DNA from: Pseudomonadota bacterium
Lineage (GTDB): Bacteria > Desulfobacterota > Desulfobulbia > Desulfobulbales > JAHJIY01
DNA length: 60,980 nucleotides
Assembly: GCA_018823175.1 (NCBI GenBank)
Contig: JAHJIY010000004.1
Location: forward strand, 65,963-126,942
Direction of reading: 5' to 3'
This document shows positions 9,213-18,212 of this stretch, piece after piece; position 1 is the stretch's first letter, and the number at the start of each line of letters is the position of its first letter. The notes under the pieces are model-generated. The model saw nothing but the letters and a program-made list of their open reading frames with translations. It ran no database searches and had not been told where the DNA came from. The position numbers and the translations under genes were made by a program.

Positions 9213-9897
9213 ACACCTCATTCAGAAAATCGGAATCATGGTCCTGATCATCGCTGCAATCGCCTTCTTTTTCTACTTTGATCTTGGCCGATATTTTACC
9301 CTGGACTACCTCAAACAATCCCATGAACAATTCACCCGGATCTACAGCCAACACCAGATAGCGGTAATTGCCGCCTATATGATGATCTATATTATCATAA
9401 CCGCCCTCTCGCTGCCGGGCGCCGCCATCATGACCCTGGCAGGCGGCGGATTATTCGGCCTGGTGACCGGTTCGATCGTCGTATCCTTTGCCAGCACGAT
9501 CGGCGCTACCCTGGCCTGTCTGGTCTCCAGGTTCCTTTTGCGTGACTGGGTGCAACACAAGTTCGCTGACCGCCTGAAAACGATCAATGAAGGGATTGAA
9601 AAGGAGGGCGGATTTTATCTCTTGTCCCTTCGTTTAGTGCCGTTATTTCCCTTCTTTGTCATAAACCTGGTGATGGGGATAACAAAAATACCAATTCTTA
9701 CTTACTACTGGGTATCGCAACTCGGCATGTTGCCGGCCACCATAATCTTTGTCAACGCCGGTAAGGAGTTGGCCAAAATCGACTCAATATCCGGGATCCT
9801 GTCGCCCGGCCTGCTCATCTCTTTTGCCATTCTTGGCCTTTTCCCGCTGACCACCAAAAAGCTGCTCAACTGGTATAAGGCAAAGAAAGAGCTATAG
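9199..9897 (+). CDS. TVP38/TMEM64 (DedA-like SNARE-associated) membrane protein
   Basis: From ATG 9199 the protein has 232 residues and about five to six membrane segments. The first is IMVLIIAAIAFFFYFDL and the central core contains the re-entrant family motif LPGAAIMTLAGGGLFG, followed by FLLRDWVQHKF and LRLVPLFPFFVINLVMG. These are typical of VTT-domain proteins, now viewed as lipid scramblase or transporter candidates. The start overlaps the end of glk by 14 bases, implying translational coupling; starts at 9169 or 9181 are alternatives. The gene ends two bases from the convergent minus-strand gene. Confidence 0.87.
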   Translation: MNSNKHLIQKIGIMVLIIAAIAFFFYFDLGRYFTLDYLKQSHEQFTRIYSQHQIAVIAAYMMIYIIITALSLPGAAIMTLAGGGLFGLVTGSIVVSFASTIGATLACLVSRFLLRDWVQHKFADRLKTINEGIEKEGGFYLLSLRLVPLFPFFVINLVMGITKIPILTYYWVSQLGMLPATIIFVNAGKELAKIDSISGILSPGLLISFAILGLFPLTTKKLLNWYKAKKEL

Positions 9898-9899
9898 AA

Positions 9900-12176
9900 T
9901 CAATTCCCTTCCAGCAATTTGTGCAATTCAGTCAAATCATTAGTTGGCAACCGACAGACAAAATTTTCGCAGAGATAGGCGGTAGTTTTCGCGTTTAATT
10001 GTGCAAAGCCGGAGATCGCCGGTTGGAATTGCGCCAGATATTTCCTGTCTTCTTCACTGGCGACCAGGAAAACAGTCAACTCAGGATGATAAGCCGAATT
10101 TATCAACCCCAGCATCTGCCCAGTCAACTTATCCTGTCGATCACCGACTATAATAATCTGCCGATGTTTACCGGTCAGGTTATCCAAACCCAATAACATC
10201 CCGGGCAGGGCAAACGAAGAATTCTGCAAAACCTCCCCGAAAGCGTGTACCGTTTTTTCGCCGAGTTTACGCCAATTATCATTACCGGTTATCCAGGCCA
10301 GACGTGACAGATTATGAACCGCGATTGAATTGGCGGCCGGTTCCGCCCCATCATAATCCTCCTTCATCCTGAAAAGCAGGTTTTCATTACTTTCTGAAGT
10401 ATCATAAAAACCGCCAGCCTTTTTGTCTTCGAAGTTCTCAACCTGCAGAATGTTCAAGGCAATAGCTTCCCGCAACCAACGACGATCAAAAGATGCCTCA
10501 TACAGATCAAGCAGTCCCTGGATCAAACATACAAAATCTGCCAGATTGGCGTTAAGCCCTGCCTCACTTCCCCGATATCGACGCATGAGTTTTTTATTTT
10601 TTGAATCATAGAGGGTGTTCAGAATAAAATCTGCGGCGTTGGTCGCCGCCGCCAGATAACGCGGGTCAGCGATCACCCGATAACCTTTAGCCAAAGCACT
10701 GATCATCAACCCATTCCAGGCGGTGATAATCTTGTCATCGAGATGAGGCCGTGGCCGATTATTGCGCCGAGTTAAAACCTTGTCTGAGGCTTGCCGCAAC
10801 AAGGCTTCTGTTTTTTCCCGGTCCATTTTGAAATGGTCCGAAACTTCCGGAATGGAATGAGCCAGATGTAAAATGTTTTTATTTGTAAATTCCCGGTGCG
10901 GATCATCGTTTACGTTACCGCCCGACTCAATGCCGAAACGATAATTAAAAACCGGGGCCAGTTCAGGTCCGAGCAACTGGGTAATTTCATCGGCTCGCCA
11001 CACATAATAAGCGCCCTCACGCTTCTTCATATGATTATCCGGGTCAGGGCTGTCGGCATCTTCCGCCGAATAGAACCCGCCTTTTTGGTCGGTCATTTCA
11101 GTCAGGACATAATCAAATATATCACGGGCCGTCTCGGCAAGACTTTCATCTCCAGTCAGCAAGAAACCATCCAGATAAGTCGTGGCCAATTGGGCCTGAT
11201 CATAAAGCATCTTCTCGAAATGCGGCACCAGCCACCGCTGATCAACCGAATATCGATGGAAGCCGCCGCCAAGCTGATCATGAATTCCGCCCTCAGCCAT
11301 TTTGTGCATGGTTGTTACCACTATTGCCAAAGCCTTTGCATCCTTTTCCCGATGGGCATAGCGCAGAAGAAAATCCAGAGCAACAGGCCGGGGAAACTTG
11401 GGAGCACTGCCGAAACCGCCATCTTGTTGATCAAAGGAAGAAGAAAGCTGCTGGTATGCCTTGGCAAAAACTGCGTTCCTCTCAACCGGCAAAACATTTT
11501 CCCTGGTGGCGATCGTTGTTTGCAGACGAGAGGTGATCTGGTCGGCGGAATTAATAATATTCTGTTGATCACTGATCCAGCTCTGATGGATTGACCCAAG
11601 TAAATCAACAAAACCCGGCCGCCCGTAACGACTCTCGGGTGGGAAATAAGTCCCGGCATAAAACGGCTTCAAGTCCGGCGTCAAGAAAACGGACATCGGC
11701 CAGCCGCCGCTCCCGGTCATCGCCTGGGTAAAAGCCATATATACCTGATCAATATCCGGACGTTCCTCCCGGTCTACCTTGATGCAGACAAAATATTTAT
11801 TAAGGACCTCGGCCACCGTCTCACTTTCAAACGACTCATGGGCCATGACATGACACCAGTGGCAGGTCGAATAACCAATCGAAAGAAAAATCGGTTTATT
11901 CTCCTTGCGCGCTCGCTCAAAAGCCTCGTCCCCCCAAGCCATCCAATCAACCGGATTAAAGGCGTGCTGCAGAAGATAAGGGCTTTTTTCCTTAATCAGC
12001 CAATTCGGTATGTGACCTTTGGCCAACTCCCGCGCGATAAAATCTTCAATGGTATCAGCTGAATTACGAGAAGAACCAGTTGCCGGCTGATCGCTTGCCA
12101 CCGCACAAAAAGCCACGGAGCGCAGCAGAAAAAAAAGTGCGCCGACCACTAGAAATACACTCGGCATGTTCATCAT
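9900..12176 (-). CDS. Secreted thioredoxin-domain protein of the YyaL/DUF255 (SSP411-like) family
   Basis: The 758-residue protein has a signal peptide (about residues 1-24) and then the DUF255 thioredoxin-like domain. Family marks are [32 protein letters not shown] with a CXXC pair, and [13 protein letters not shown]. The C-terminal two thirds form an (alpha/alpha)6-barrel glycosidase/epimerase-like region ([26 protein letters not shown]). Members are widespread but their reaction is not established. The start has a GAGGACC site. Location in the periplasm is inferred from the signal peptide. Confidence 0.88.
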   Translation of the reverse strand: MMNMPSVFLVVGALFFLLRSVAFCAVASDQPATGSSRNSADTIEDFIARELAKGHIPNWLIKEKSPYLLQHAFNPVDWMAWGDEAFERARKENKPIFLSIGYSTCHWCHVMAHESFESETVAEVLNKYFVCIKVDREERPDIDQVYMAFTQAMTGSGGWPMSVFLTPDLKPFYAGTYFPPESRYGRPGFVDLLGSIHQSWISDQQNIINSADQITSRLQTTIATRENVLPVERNAVFAKAYQQLSSSFDQQDGGFGSAPKFPRPVALDFLLRYAHREKDAKALAIVVTTMHKMAEGGIHDQLGGGFHRYSVDQRWLVPHFEKMLYDQAQLATTYLDGFLLTGDESLAETARDIFDYVLTEMTDQKGGFYSAEDADSPDPDNHMKKREGAYYVWRADEITQLLGPELAPVFNYRFGIESGGNVNDDPHREFTNKNILHLAHSIPEVSDHFKMDREKTEALLRQASDKVLTRRNNRPRPHLDDKIITAWNGLMISALAKGYRVIADPRYLAAATNAADFILNTLYDSKNKKLMRRYRGSEAGLNANLADFVCLIQGLLDLYEASFDRRWLREAIALNILQVENFEDKKAGGFYDTSESNENLLFRMKEDYDGAEPAANSIAVHNLSRLAWITGNDNWRKLGEKTVHAFGEVLQNSSFALPGMLLGLDNLTGKHRQIIIVGDRQDKLTGQMLGLINSAYHPELTVFLVASEEDRKYLAQFQPAISGFAQLNAKTTAYLCENFVCRLPTNDLTELHKLLEGN

Positions 12177-12271
12177 ATGAGGTCCTCGTAAAAATTAATG
12201 TGGCAATAGTTCATAGAGATTATTATTTTTTGTCGGTCTGTAAATATTTAAAATAAGACAGAGGTCCAACT

Positions 12272-12856
12272 ATTTCTACCATCTACCTTAAAAAATCACG
12301 ATTCACCGAGTATTTATCCGTTGCCAACCGGATCGTTGACTTCAGGGAATGGCAATTTATGGAAGGGATGCTGTTCAATTCAAACATCAGCTGGTGGGAC
12401 GAGAACAGCCGCCGCCCTGCCCCGCACGAAGGAATTGACTTACGTGCATACCGAAACATTTCCGGTGAGACCATAAGCCTCGGACCAGACACCAAAATTC
12501 CGGTTTTTTTTACCGGAAAGGTTGTTAAAATAACCGACGATTTTCTCGGCAGAACGATCTTTGTGAAACATGCAGATGTCTACAAGAGAAAAGACCTTGC
12601 ACTTTACACAATTTATGGCCATACAAGACCATTATCGGTAATAGAGGAAGGAGTATCACTGGCAGAAGGAGAAGTAATCGCACACATTGCAGCCACCAGG
12701 GGAAGCAAGCAAAAAGTCAGCCCCCACCTGCATGTCACCGCGGCCTTGATGCCGGACAATATCCCGTCTCACTCATTAAACTGGTCAACCGTCAATCACC
12801 ATAACCAAACGATCAGTCTGCTTGATCCCCTGACCCTGATTAACAATTCACTATAA
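12272..12856 (+). CDS. M23 (LytM)-type peptidase-like protein, probably starting at an ATT codon
   Basis: The conserved LytM residues are present: HEGIDL, YGH and PHLHV supply the zinc or catalytic His/Asp positions. The first ATG in frame (12359) would cut into sequence that looks coding, since the codons before it read IVDFREWQF and the family begins upstream of this point. Frame is open back to a TAA at 12254-12256 with no ATG, GTG or TTG. An ATT at 12272 preceded at six bases by AGAGGT (12260-12265) is the best start candidate. No signal peptide is visible. The gene is 10 bases ahead of the ABC-F gene. The M23 identity is fairly secure; the start codon is inference. Confidence 0.68.
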   Translation: MSTIYLKKSRFTEYLSVANRIVDFREWQFMEGMLFNSNISWWDENSRRPAPHEGIDLRAYRNISGETISLGPDTKIPVFFTGKVVKITDDFLGRTIFVKHADVYKRKDLALYTIYGHTRPLSVIEEGVSLAEGEVIAHIAATRGSKQKVSPHLHVTAALMPDNIPSHSLNWSTVNHHNQTISLLDPLTLINNSL

Positions 12857-12866
12857 CGAAAATAAG

Positions 12867-14666
12867 ATGCCCCCTCTTCTAAGTTGCCAGTCTCTGTGCA
12901 AATCATTCGGCACCCAAAATCTTTTCGATAACCTGTCCTTAGGTCTTTTTGAAAACGAAAAATTAGGACTGATCGGGCCAAACGGTTCCGGCAAGTCGAC
13001 CCTGCTTCGCCTGCTTTGCGCCGAAGACGATGCCGATTCAGGCAATATCTTCATTAAAAAACAAACCAGACTGGTATATCTGCCCCAGCAGGACAATCTG
13101 ACGTCCGAGCTTAGTGTGGAAGAAACCCTGCTCAACTTTCTGAACAAATTGAAACTTGACGACATTGAAAAACACCAGAAGGTGCAGAGGATGATCAGCC
13201 GGGCCGGTTTTGGCAAGGCCGAGCAACAAGTCAAGGAACTTTCCGGTGGCTGGCGCAAGAGGCTGGCCATTGCCGGGGCCCTGCTGCAGGAACCGGACCT
13301 GCTCCTGATGGACGAACCAACCAACCATCTGGACATGGCCGGCATTCTCTGGCTGGAAGATCAGCTGCAAAATGCCGGATTTGCCTATATGATGGTCAGC
13401 CACGACCGCTATTTTTTAAATAACACCACCAATCGAATAATCGAGCTCAACAAACTCTATCCGGAAGGGTATATCCGGGTGGAAGGAAGTTATAACGACT
13501 TTCTGCGGCAACGGGAAATCTTCATCGAGAAACAACTTCAGCAGGAATCATCGTTATCCAACAAACTGCGCCGGGAAACGGAATGGCTGCAGCGCGGCCC
13601 CAAAGCTAGGACCACCAAGGCTCAATACCGGATAGACCAGGCCCAGCAACTCAAAGAAGAAGTCGCCTCCCTCCGCCAGCGCAACAACGCATCAACCCGC
13701 GTCCAGATTGACTTCAGCGCCACCAAGCGCCAGACCAAAAAACTGCTGCAACTCAACAATCTGACCAAGTCAATCCCCGGCCGCAAGCTCTTTGAGCAGA
13801 TAAATCTTACGCTCTCTCCCGGTTCCCGGCTGGGCATTGTGGGAGGCAACGGTTCCGGCAAGACCACCTTGATGCAGATCATGGCCGGTAAAATCTTACC
13901 CGACAGCGGCCAGGTCATCCCGGCCGACGGGGTAAAGATTATCATGTTCGACCAGAACCGGGAAAAACTCAATCAGAAAGAATCCCTGCGCCGGGCCCTT
14001 GCCCCGGACGGCGACATGGTCCTCTACCAGGACCGCAGTATCCATGTCGTGGGCTGGGCCAAAAGGTTTCTCTTTCAGCCGGAACAACTTGAAATGCCGG
14101 TCAGCAGACTTTCCGGTGGCGAGCAGGCCAGGATCATGATCGCCCGCCTCATGCTGCAACCAGCCGACATCCTGCTGCTGGATGAACCGACCAACGACCT
14201 GGACATCCCGTCTCTTGAAGTGCTTGAAGAAAGCCTTACCGAGTTCCCCGGCGTGATCGTCCTGGTAACCCATGACCGTTTTCTGCTGGACAAAATCGCT
14301 ACCCAGGTCCTGGGCCTTGATGGCAAAGGCGGCGCCATGATTTTTGCCGATTACAATCAGTGGCTGGCAAGTCTCAAACCAGAAGGCAAGGAAGGTAAGA
14401 AAGGGGACAAGCCCAAAGCAAGCCCGCCCAAAAAAACAATCAAGAAACTATCCTTCAAATTACAGCTTGAGCTTGACCAGATGGAAGAAAAAATCCTCCA
14501 GGCCGAGCAAAGGCTGGAAGAATGCCGTGGCAAACTGGCTGACCCGGAAGTTATGGCCAACCCAGAGTTACTGGCCAAATATTGCAGTCAACTGCCGATC
14601 GCCCAAAAGGAAGTTGAAGATCTCTACAAACGCTGGGAAGAACTGGGAGAAATGCAGCAAGGTTAG
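12867..14666 (+). CDS. uup: ABC-F ATPase, Uup-like
   Basis: The 599-residue protein has two ABC domains and no membrane segment. Walker A motifs are GPNGSGKST (about residue 38) and GGNGSGKTT (about residue 328). Signatures are LSGGWRKRL and LSGGEQARI, and Walker B/ABC-F motifs are LLMDEPTNHLD and LLLDEPTNDLD. The inter-domain linker is charged and helical, and a C-terminal coiled coil (about 525-595) follows a Lys-rich hinge, which is the Uup layout. ABC-F proteins act on ribosomes; Uup members affect translation and DNA-repeat stability. It follows the M23-type gene by 10 bases. Confidence 0.9.
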   Translation: MPPLLSCQSLCKSFGTQNLFDNLSLGLFENEKLGLIGPNGSGKSTLLRLLCAEDDADSGNIFIKKQTRLVYLPQQDNLTSELSVEETLLNFLNKLKLDDIEKHQKVQRMISRAGFGKAEQQVKELSGGWRKRLAIAGALLQEPDLLLMDEPTNHLDMAGILWLEDQLQNAGFAYMMVSHDRYFLNNTTNRIIELNKLYPEGYIRVEGSYNDFLRQREIFIEKQLQQESSLSNKLRRETEWLQRGPKARTTKAQYRIDQAQQLKEEVASLRQRNNASTRVQIDFSATKRQTKKLLQLNNLTKSIPGRKLFEQINLTLSPGSRLGIVGGNGSGKTTLMQIMAGKILPDSGQVIPADGVKIIMFDQNREKLNQKESLRRALAPDGDMVLYQDRSIHVVGWAKRFLFQPEQLEMPVSRLSGGEQARIMIARLMLQPADILLLDEPTNDLDIPSLEVLEESLTEFPGVIVLVTHDRFLLDKIATQVLGLDGKGGAMIFADYNQWLASLKPEGKEGKKGDKPKASPPKKTIKKLSFKLQLELDQMEEKILQAEQRLEECRGKLADPEVMANPELLAKYCSQLPIAQKEVEDLYKRWEELGEMQQG

Positions 14667-15194
14667 TTATCGGAATCTCCCCCCAACTGAATAAATAATG
14701 GCAGCTTAATCTTTTTTATAAATATTCTTTTCACCATTTCTTATCATCAAAGAAGAACATTATTTCGGTATTTTCCTCAAAAAGGCGGCATGTTAACACA
14801 TACCCAACCAATTTCCTGAATTCGATAATACACATTTTGAGTATCACAGATTTAGGTCTCCTACACAAAAAGCTACCCAAGTTGCTTTCGACACTCCTAA
14901 CCCCCTTATTTATAAATGAGCAATCAAAATGCTCAACCAGTTCCACAAGAACTACCCGGCACCAACAACATAGTAAAAAATTATTTACATATCTCTATTT
15001 GCGAAGGAAAGAGAAACTATCAATTTCCTTCATTAGTGCCACAATTAGCTACTTTCCATATAACAATTATTGAGAGTCTCAAAAATAAGCGATAATCTGC
15101 TTGCAAAAGACCAAATATTTGTTAGTTATACCTGAATGATACTTACCGTAAACAACAGTGCATTTTCATAAATCAAATTAAATAGGTGGCTAGA
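14667..15194. other. AT-rich intergenic stretch without a supported gene
   Basis: Short frames occur on both strands (for example 14731-14946 minus and 14837-15073 plus) but none has a convincing ribosome site or recognisable protein. No strong terminator or riboswitch was seen. The last 20 bases hold the ribosome site AGGTGG of the following gene. Confidence 0.6.
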
Positions 15195-17708
15195 ATGTTA
15201 AAACAGGTAAAGATTTTTTTCTTCTCTCTGGGAGTATTATTGCTTTTGGTTTCAAATCTTCATGCCAGCTCTATCCTTAATTTTCCCAACCATAGTAGAT
15301 GGTCGGAAATGGAATTAGCTGAATCAGGAGAGGGGTTGTTGTTTTACGGTAGTCAATTAAGCAAAGTCGAGGCGAATGGGGTGATTGACTGGACCAATTA
15401 TTATTTTACCCTAAACTTAGTAGATGCTCAAAACCAAGGGATAAATTTTCGGCGGGTTAAGAAGACGAGTGAAGGTGGTGTTATTGCTGTGGCAGACACA
15501 AACGAAAATCCTTTAGACAGATATTCCCGGCGAAATATACTCATTATAAAATTGGCTGCCGATGGTTCTGTTTCCTGGATTAACAGATTTGCCCATCAAG
15601 AAATACTTCACCAATGGACAGCTCAGAGCTATGGAGCAAGAGATATCATTGCAACAAACGATGGTGGTTATCTGATTTTAGGGGATACCCAATGGAATAT
15701 GGGGACTGTTTGGCCTTTTCTCATCAAGGTTGATGCCAGCGGAGTATTGCAATGGGCAAAAAGATATAAGGGACAATACATTATGCCCAACGCAGTTGTA
15801 CAATTGAGTGATAGCGGCTATGTGGTCAAAGGACCGTCTGATAACTGGACAACTCGTAATAATATGATGTTTAAGGTAGATGAATCCGGGAACACCATTG
15901 AATGGTCAAAAAAACATAGTCACGGTTTTTATGATTCATATGGCACTTTAAAGCCAATAAACGATGGAGGTTTTCTCTCCATCCACCCGGATGGATTGAA
16001 TACTTTTGTCGGCAAATATGACAACAGTGGCAGATCAGTCTGGCAGAATAAGCTTGAATCAACGACGGTGCCAAAAATAGGATCAATAGAAGATGACGGT
16101 TTTAATATTATCTATAAAGACGCCAGCTGTTCTATAAAAAGCGCGAAAATAATAAAGATATCAATGGATGGGGAGCAACTCTGGTCCCGAAAACTTAATA
16201 CTCTAGTCTCAATTAATTTAAACTATTATACAACAGCAGTCGCACATAACGGTGGATATAAGATTTTTTCAAAGATGGACAATTTTTTTACACCGGCTCA
16301 AATAACCATTAGCGAAACAGAAACAGAAAATGATTGTATAAGCTTTGATGAAGTTCTGACCCCCTTCGAATATTCTGATGTATTAGGAACAAGCTTCAAT
16401 CTGGTGGTTAGTGATGCCCCGATTTTTTCTATGGAGATGAATGAACCGGTCATCGTGCAATCAAGTGACTTAGGTAATGCATTAATCTTATGCCAAAGCA
16501 ACCAGGCACCTATAGCCGACGCAGGGCTCGATCAAACTTTAGAAACCGGCTGCGGAAGTAATATAAATCTTGACGGATCAGCTTCTATTGACCCGGACGG
16601 AGATGTTCTCTCTTACACTTGGACTGGTCCCTTTGGTTCGGTAACTGGCGTAAGCCCCACAGTATCACTTCCCTTGGGGACTAATGCCATCACTCTTTCT
16701 GTGGATGACGGGAACGGTGCAATCACCACCGATCAAGTGATAATTACCGTGCTTGATATCCAGCCACCATCCACCTCTGCCGTGATATCCGGCACGTCTG
16801 GCACCAACGACTGGTACCTCTCACCAGTTACCCTAAACCTGATAGCCACAGATAGTTGCTCCGGCGTTGCTTCGGTCAACTACAACCTCAACGGCATATC
16901 TCAAAGCGTTTTAAATACAACCGTAACCATAGATCTTAGTGAAGGGTTGAACGATATAAGCTACTTCGCGGTCGACGAAGCAGGAAATACCGGAAGCACC
17001 GTACAGCTTACGGCAAACATTGACCTGACATCCCCAGTCATTACAATTACTAATGTTGTTGAGAGTGAAATATATACAACATGCAATATGCCTACCCCAA
17101 TTTTTGATGCAACAGACGACTTATCCGGCTTGGCTGCTGCCACGGATAGCACCTCTCTTGGGACAGGTCCAGGACTTGTTTCCTACACCTATAATGTTAC
17201 TGCTTCAGACATTGCGGGTAACACTTCAAACGCTGAAGTGACCTATGAGGTTGTCGAAGGAATTGAAGGACTGATCTTTCTGGTTCAACGTTACTTAGCC
17301 TCAGGACAAATTTCTCCCGAAATGGAAAAAAGTCTGCTCAAAAATTTAAAGAATGTTGAAAAAATAAAATCTTTTATCAAACAAGTTAAATCCCAATCAG
17401 GAAAAAAGATAGAGCCATTAGCCGCTGAAATCTTAATTAATTCAGCCGAATGCTTAAAGCCATCATGCAATGACAACGATGACGGAAACAATGATCATGA
17501 TGATGACGATGCCAAAAACAATGATGACGGCGAGCATGATGACGACAATACTGTAATCAATGCTAGCGGCGAGCATGATGATGACGATGCCAAAAACAAT
17601 GATGACGGCGAACATGATGACGACAACGCTGTAATCAATGCTAGCGGCGAGCATGATGATGACGATGCCAAAAACAATGATGACGGCGAAAAGAAGAATA
17701 AAGATTGA
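15195..17708 (+). CDS. Large secreted PKD-domain protein with acidic tandem-repeat tail
   Basis: The ATG at 15195 follows AGGTGG by seven bases and opens a signal peptide (about 1-25), so it is preferred over the GTG at 15186. Residues 30-430 hold repeated blocks of the kind DGGYLILGD and KVDASGVLQWAKRY, like a beta-propeller. A PKD domain lies at about 435-521 (APIADAGLDQ..DGSASIDPDGD). Ig-like/HYR-type repeats run from about 522 to 687 and a FIMAH-like helical module from about 688 to 755. The last 75 residues are mostly Asp, Asn, Glu and His in 26-residue repeats. It is likely cell-surface or exported, possibly calcium binding. The substrate or partner is unknown. Confidence 0.82.
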   Translation: MLKQVKIFFFSLGVLLLLVSNLHASSILNFPNHSRWSEMELAESGEGLLFYGSQLSKVEANGVIDWTNYYFTLNLVDAQNQGINFRRVKKTSEGGVIAVADTNENPLDRYSRRNILIIKLAADGSVSWINRFAHQEILHQWTAQSYGARDIIATNDGGYLILGDTQWNMGTVWPFLIKVDASGVLQWAKRYKGQYIMPNAVVQLSDSGYVVKGPSDNWTTRNNMMFKVDESGNTIEWSKKHSHGFYDSYGTLKPINDGGFLSIHPDGLNTFVGKYDNSGRSVWQNKLESTTVPKIGSIEDDGFNIIYKDASCSIKSAKIIKISMDGEQLWSRKLNTLVSINLNYYTTAVAHNGGYKIFSKMDNFFTPAQITISETETENDCISFDEVLTPFEYSDVLGTSFNLVVSDAPIFSMEMNEPVIVQSSDLGNALILCQSNQAPIADAGLDQTLETGCGSNINLDGSASIDPDGDVLSYTWTGPFGSVTGVSPTVSLPLGTNAITLSVDDGNGAITTDQVIITVLDIQPPSTSAVISGTSGTNDWYLSPVTLNLIATDSCSGVASVNYNLNGISQSVLNTTVTIDLSEGLNDISYFAVDEAGNTGSTVQLTANIDLTSPVITITNVVESEIYTTCNMPTPIFDATDDLSGLAAATDSTSLGTGPGLVSYTYNVTASDIAGNTSNAEVTYEVVEGIEGLIFLVQRYLASGQISPEMEKSLLKNLKNVEKIKSFIKQVKSQSGKKIEPLAAEILINSAECLKPSCNDNDDGNNDHDDDDAKNNDDGEHDDDNTVINASGEHDDDDAKNNDDGEHDDDNAVINASGEHDDDDAKNNDDGEKKNKD
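17493..17690 (+). repeat. 78-bp in-frame tandem repeat coding an acidic tail
   Basis: Two and a half copies of a 78-base unit start at 17493, 17571 and 17649. Each unit encodes 26 residues made of an HDDDDAKNNDDGE half and an HDDDNxVINASGE half. Copies differ at only a few bases, so copy-number change by slippage would keep the reading frame. Confidence 0.9.
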
Positions 17709-17716
17709 TCAACTTA

Positions 17717-17753
17717 GGCATACTGTTGATTAGCTCAACAGTATGCCTTTTCA
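17717..17753 (+). terminator. Terminator after the PKD-domain gene
   Basis: AGGCATACTGTTGA (17717-17730) pairs fully with TCAACAGTATGCCT (17736-17749) across a five-base loop and is followed by TTTT. It starts 8 bases after the stop codon. Confidence 0.88.
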
Positions 17754-17796
17754 AATCGCCCTAATCAGCAGAAAATTACAAATAATATCTTGTAAT

Positions 17797-17842
17797 ACAC
17801 AGAAAAGCCAATGGGCAACCATCGGCTTTTCTGTGTAAATTT
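17797..17842. terminator. Second terminator-like hairpin
   Basis: ACACAGAAAAGCC (17797-17809) pairs with GGCTTTTCTGTGT (17824-17836) around a 14-base loop, followed by AAATTT. It may be a backup terminator or act on minus-strand transcription. Confidence 0.55.
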
Positions 17843-18212
17843 CTTCCAAAATGGGGCATATTTTTAGTCAGTATTTGCCCTGACTAAGTAAGGAACGTTA
17901 CATCTTAGATTTTTCCACCCCGCTATTAAATTCCTGATGATTATCTTATATTCCCAATCCTACCCGCCCCCTCCCAAACCAGTCAAACGAACCCTGGACC
18001 CTAACCTGCCATAATACCCCGCTAATCCGCTCTTCTATATAACGTTTGCTAGACACCGCCGATTCTAAATGTTAAAAAATTTAGAGTCTATCTCTCGGGG
18101 AGAAATCCTCGCTAATATATCAACACAGAAACTGCTGAACTAAATCAGGGCAAGATGACTTTCTACTTTCCTTAACATTATTGCGTTCAATCCTGGAACA
18201 AGGCTGAAAACC
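17843..18212. other. Gene-free leader of the TonB receptor gene
   Basis: No open frame with a ribosome site and no recognisable cobalamin, FMN or other riboswitch core was seen in this 370-base stretch. A small inverted pair, CTAAATGTTAAAAAATTTAG around 18066-18085, is the only structure noted. Confidence 0.5.

Noticed and set aside
14731..14946. Minus-strand frame of 71 codons in the AT-rich gap
   Set aside because: Starts at GTG without a ribosome site, has no recognisable family, and lies in AT-rich sequence where chance frames are common.
17463..17677. Antisense frames rich in Ile/Val or Ser/Pro opposite the acidic repeats
   Set aside because: They are shadows of the Asp/Asn codon repeat on the other strand and have no ribosome site.
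17843..18212. Riboswitch ahead of the TonB-dependent receptor
   Set aside because: No cobalamin-box or other known riboswitch core was found in the leader.
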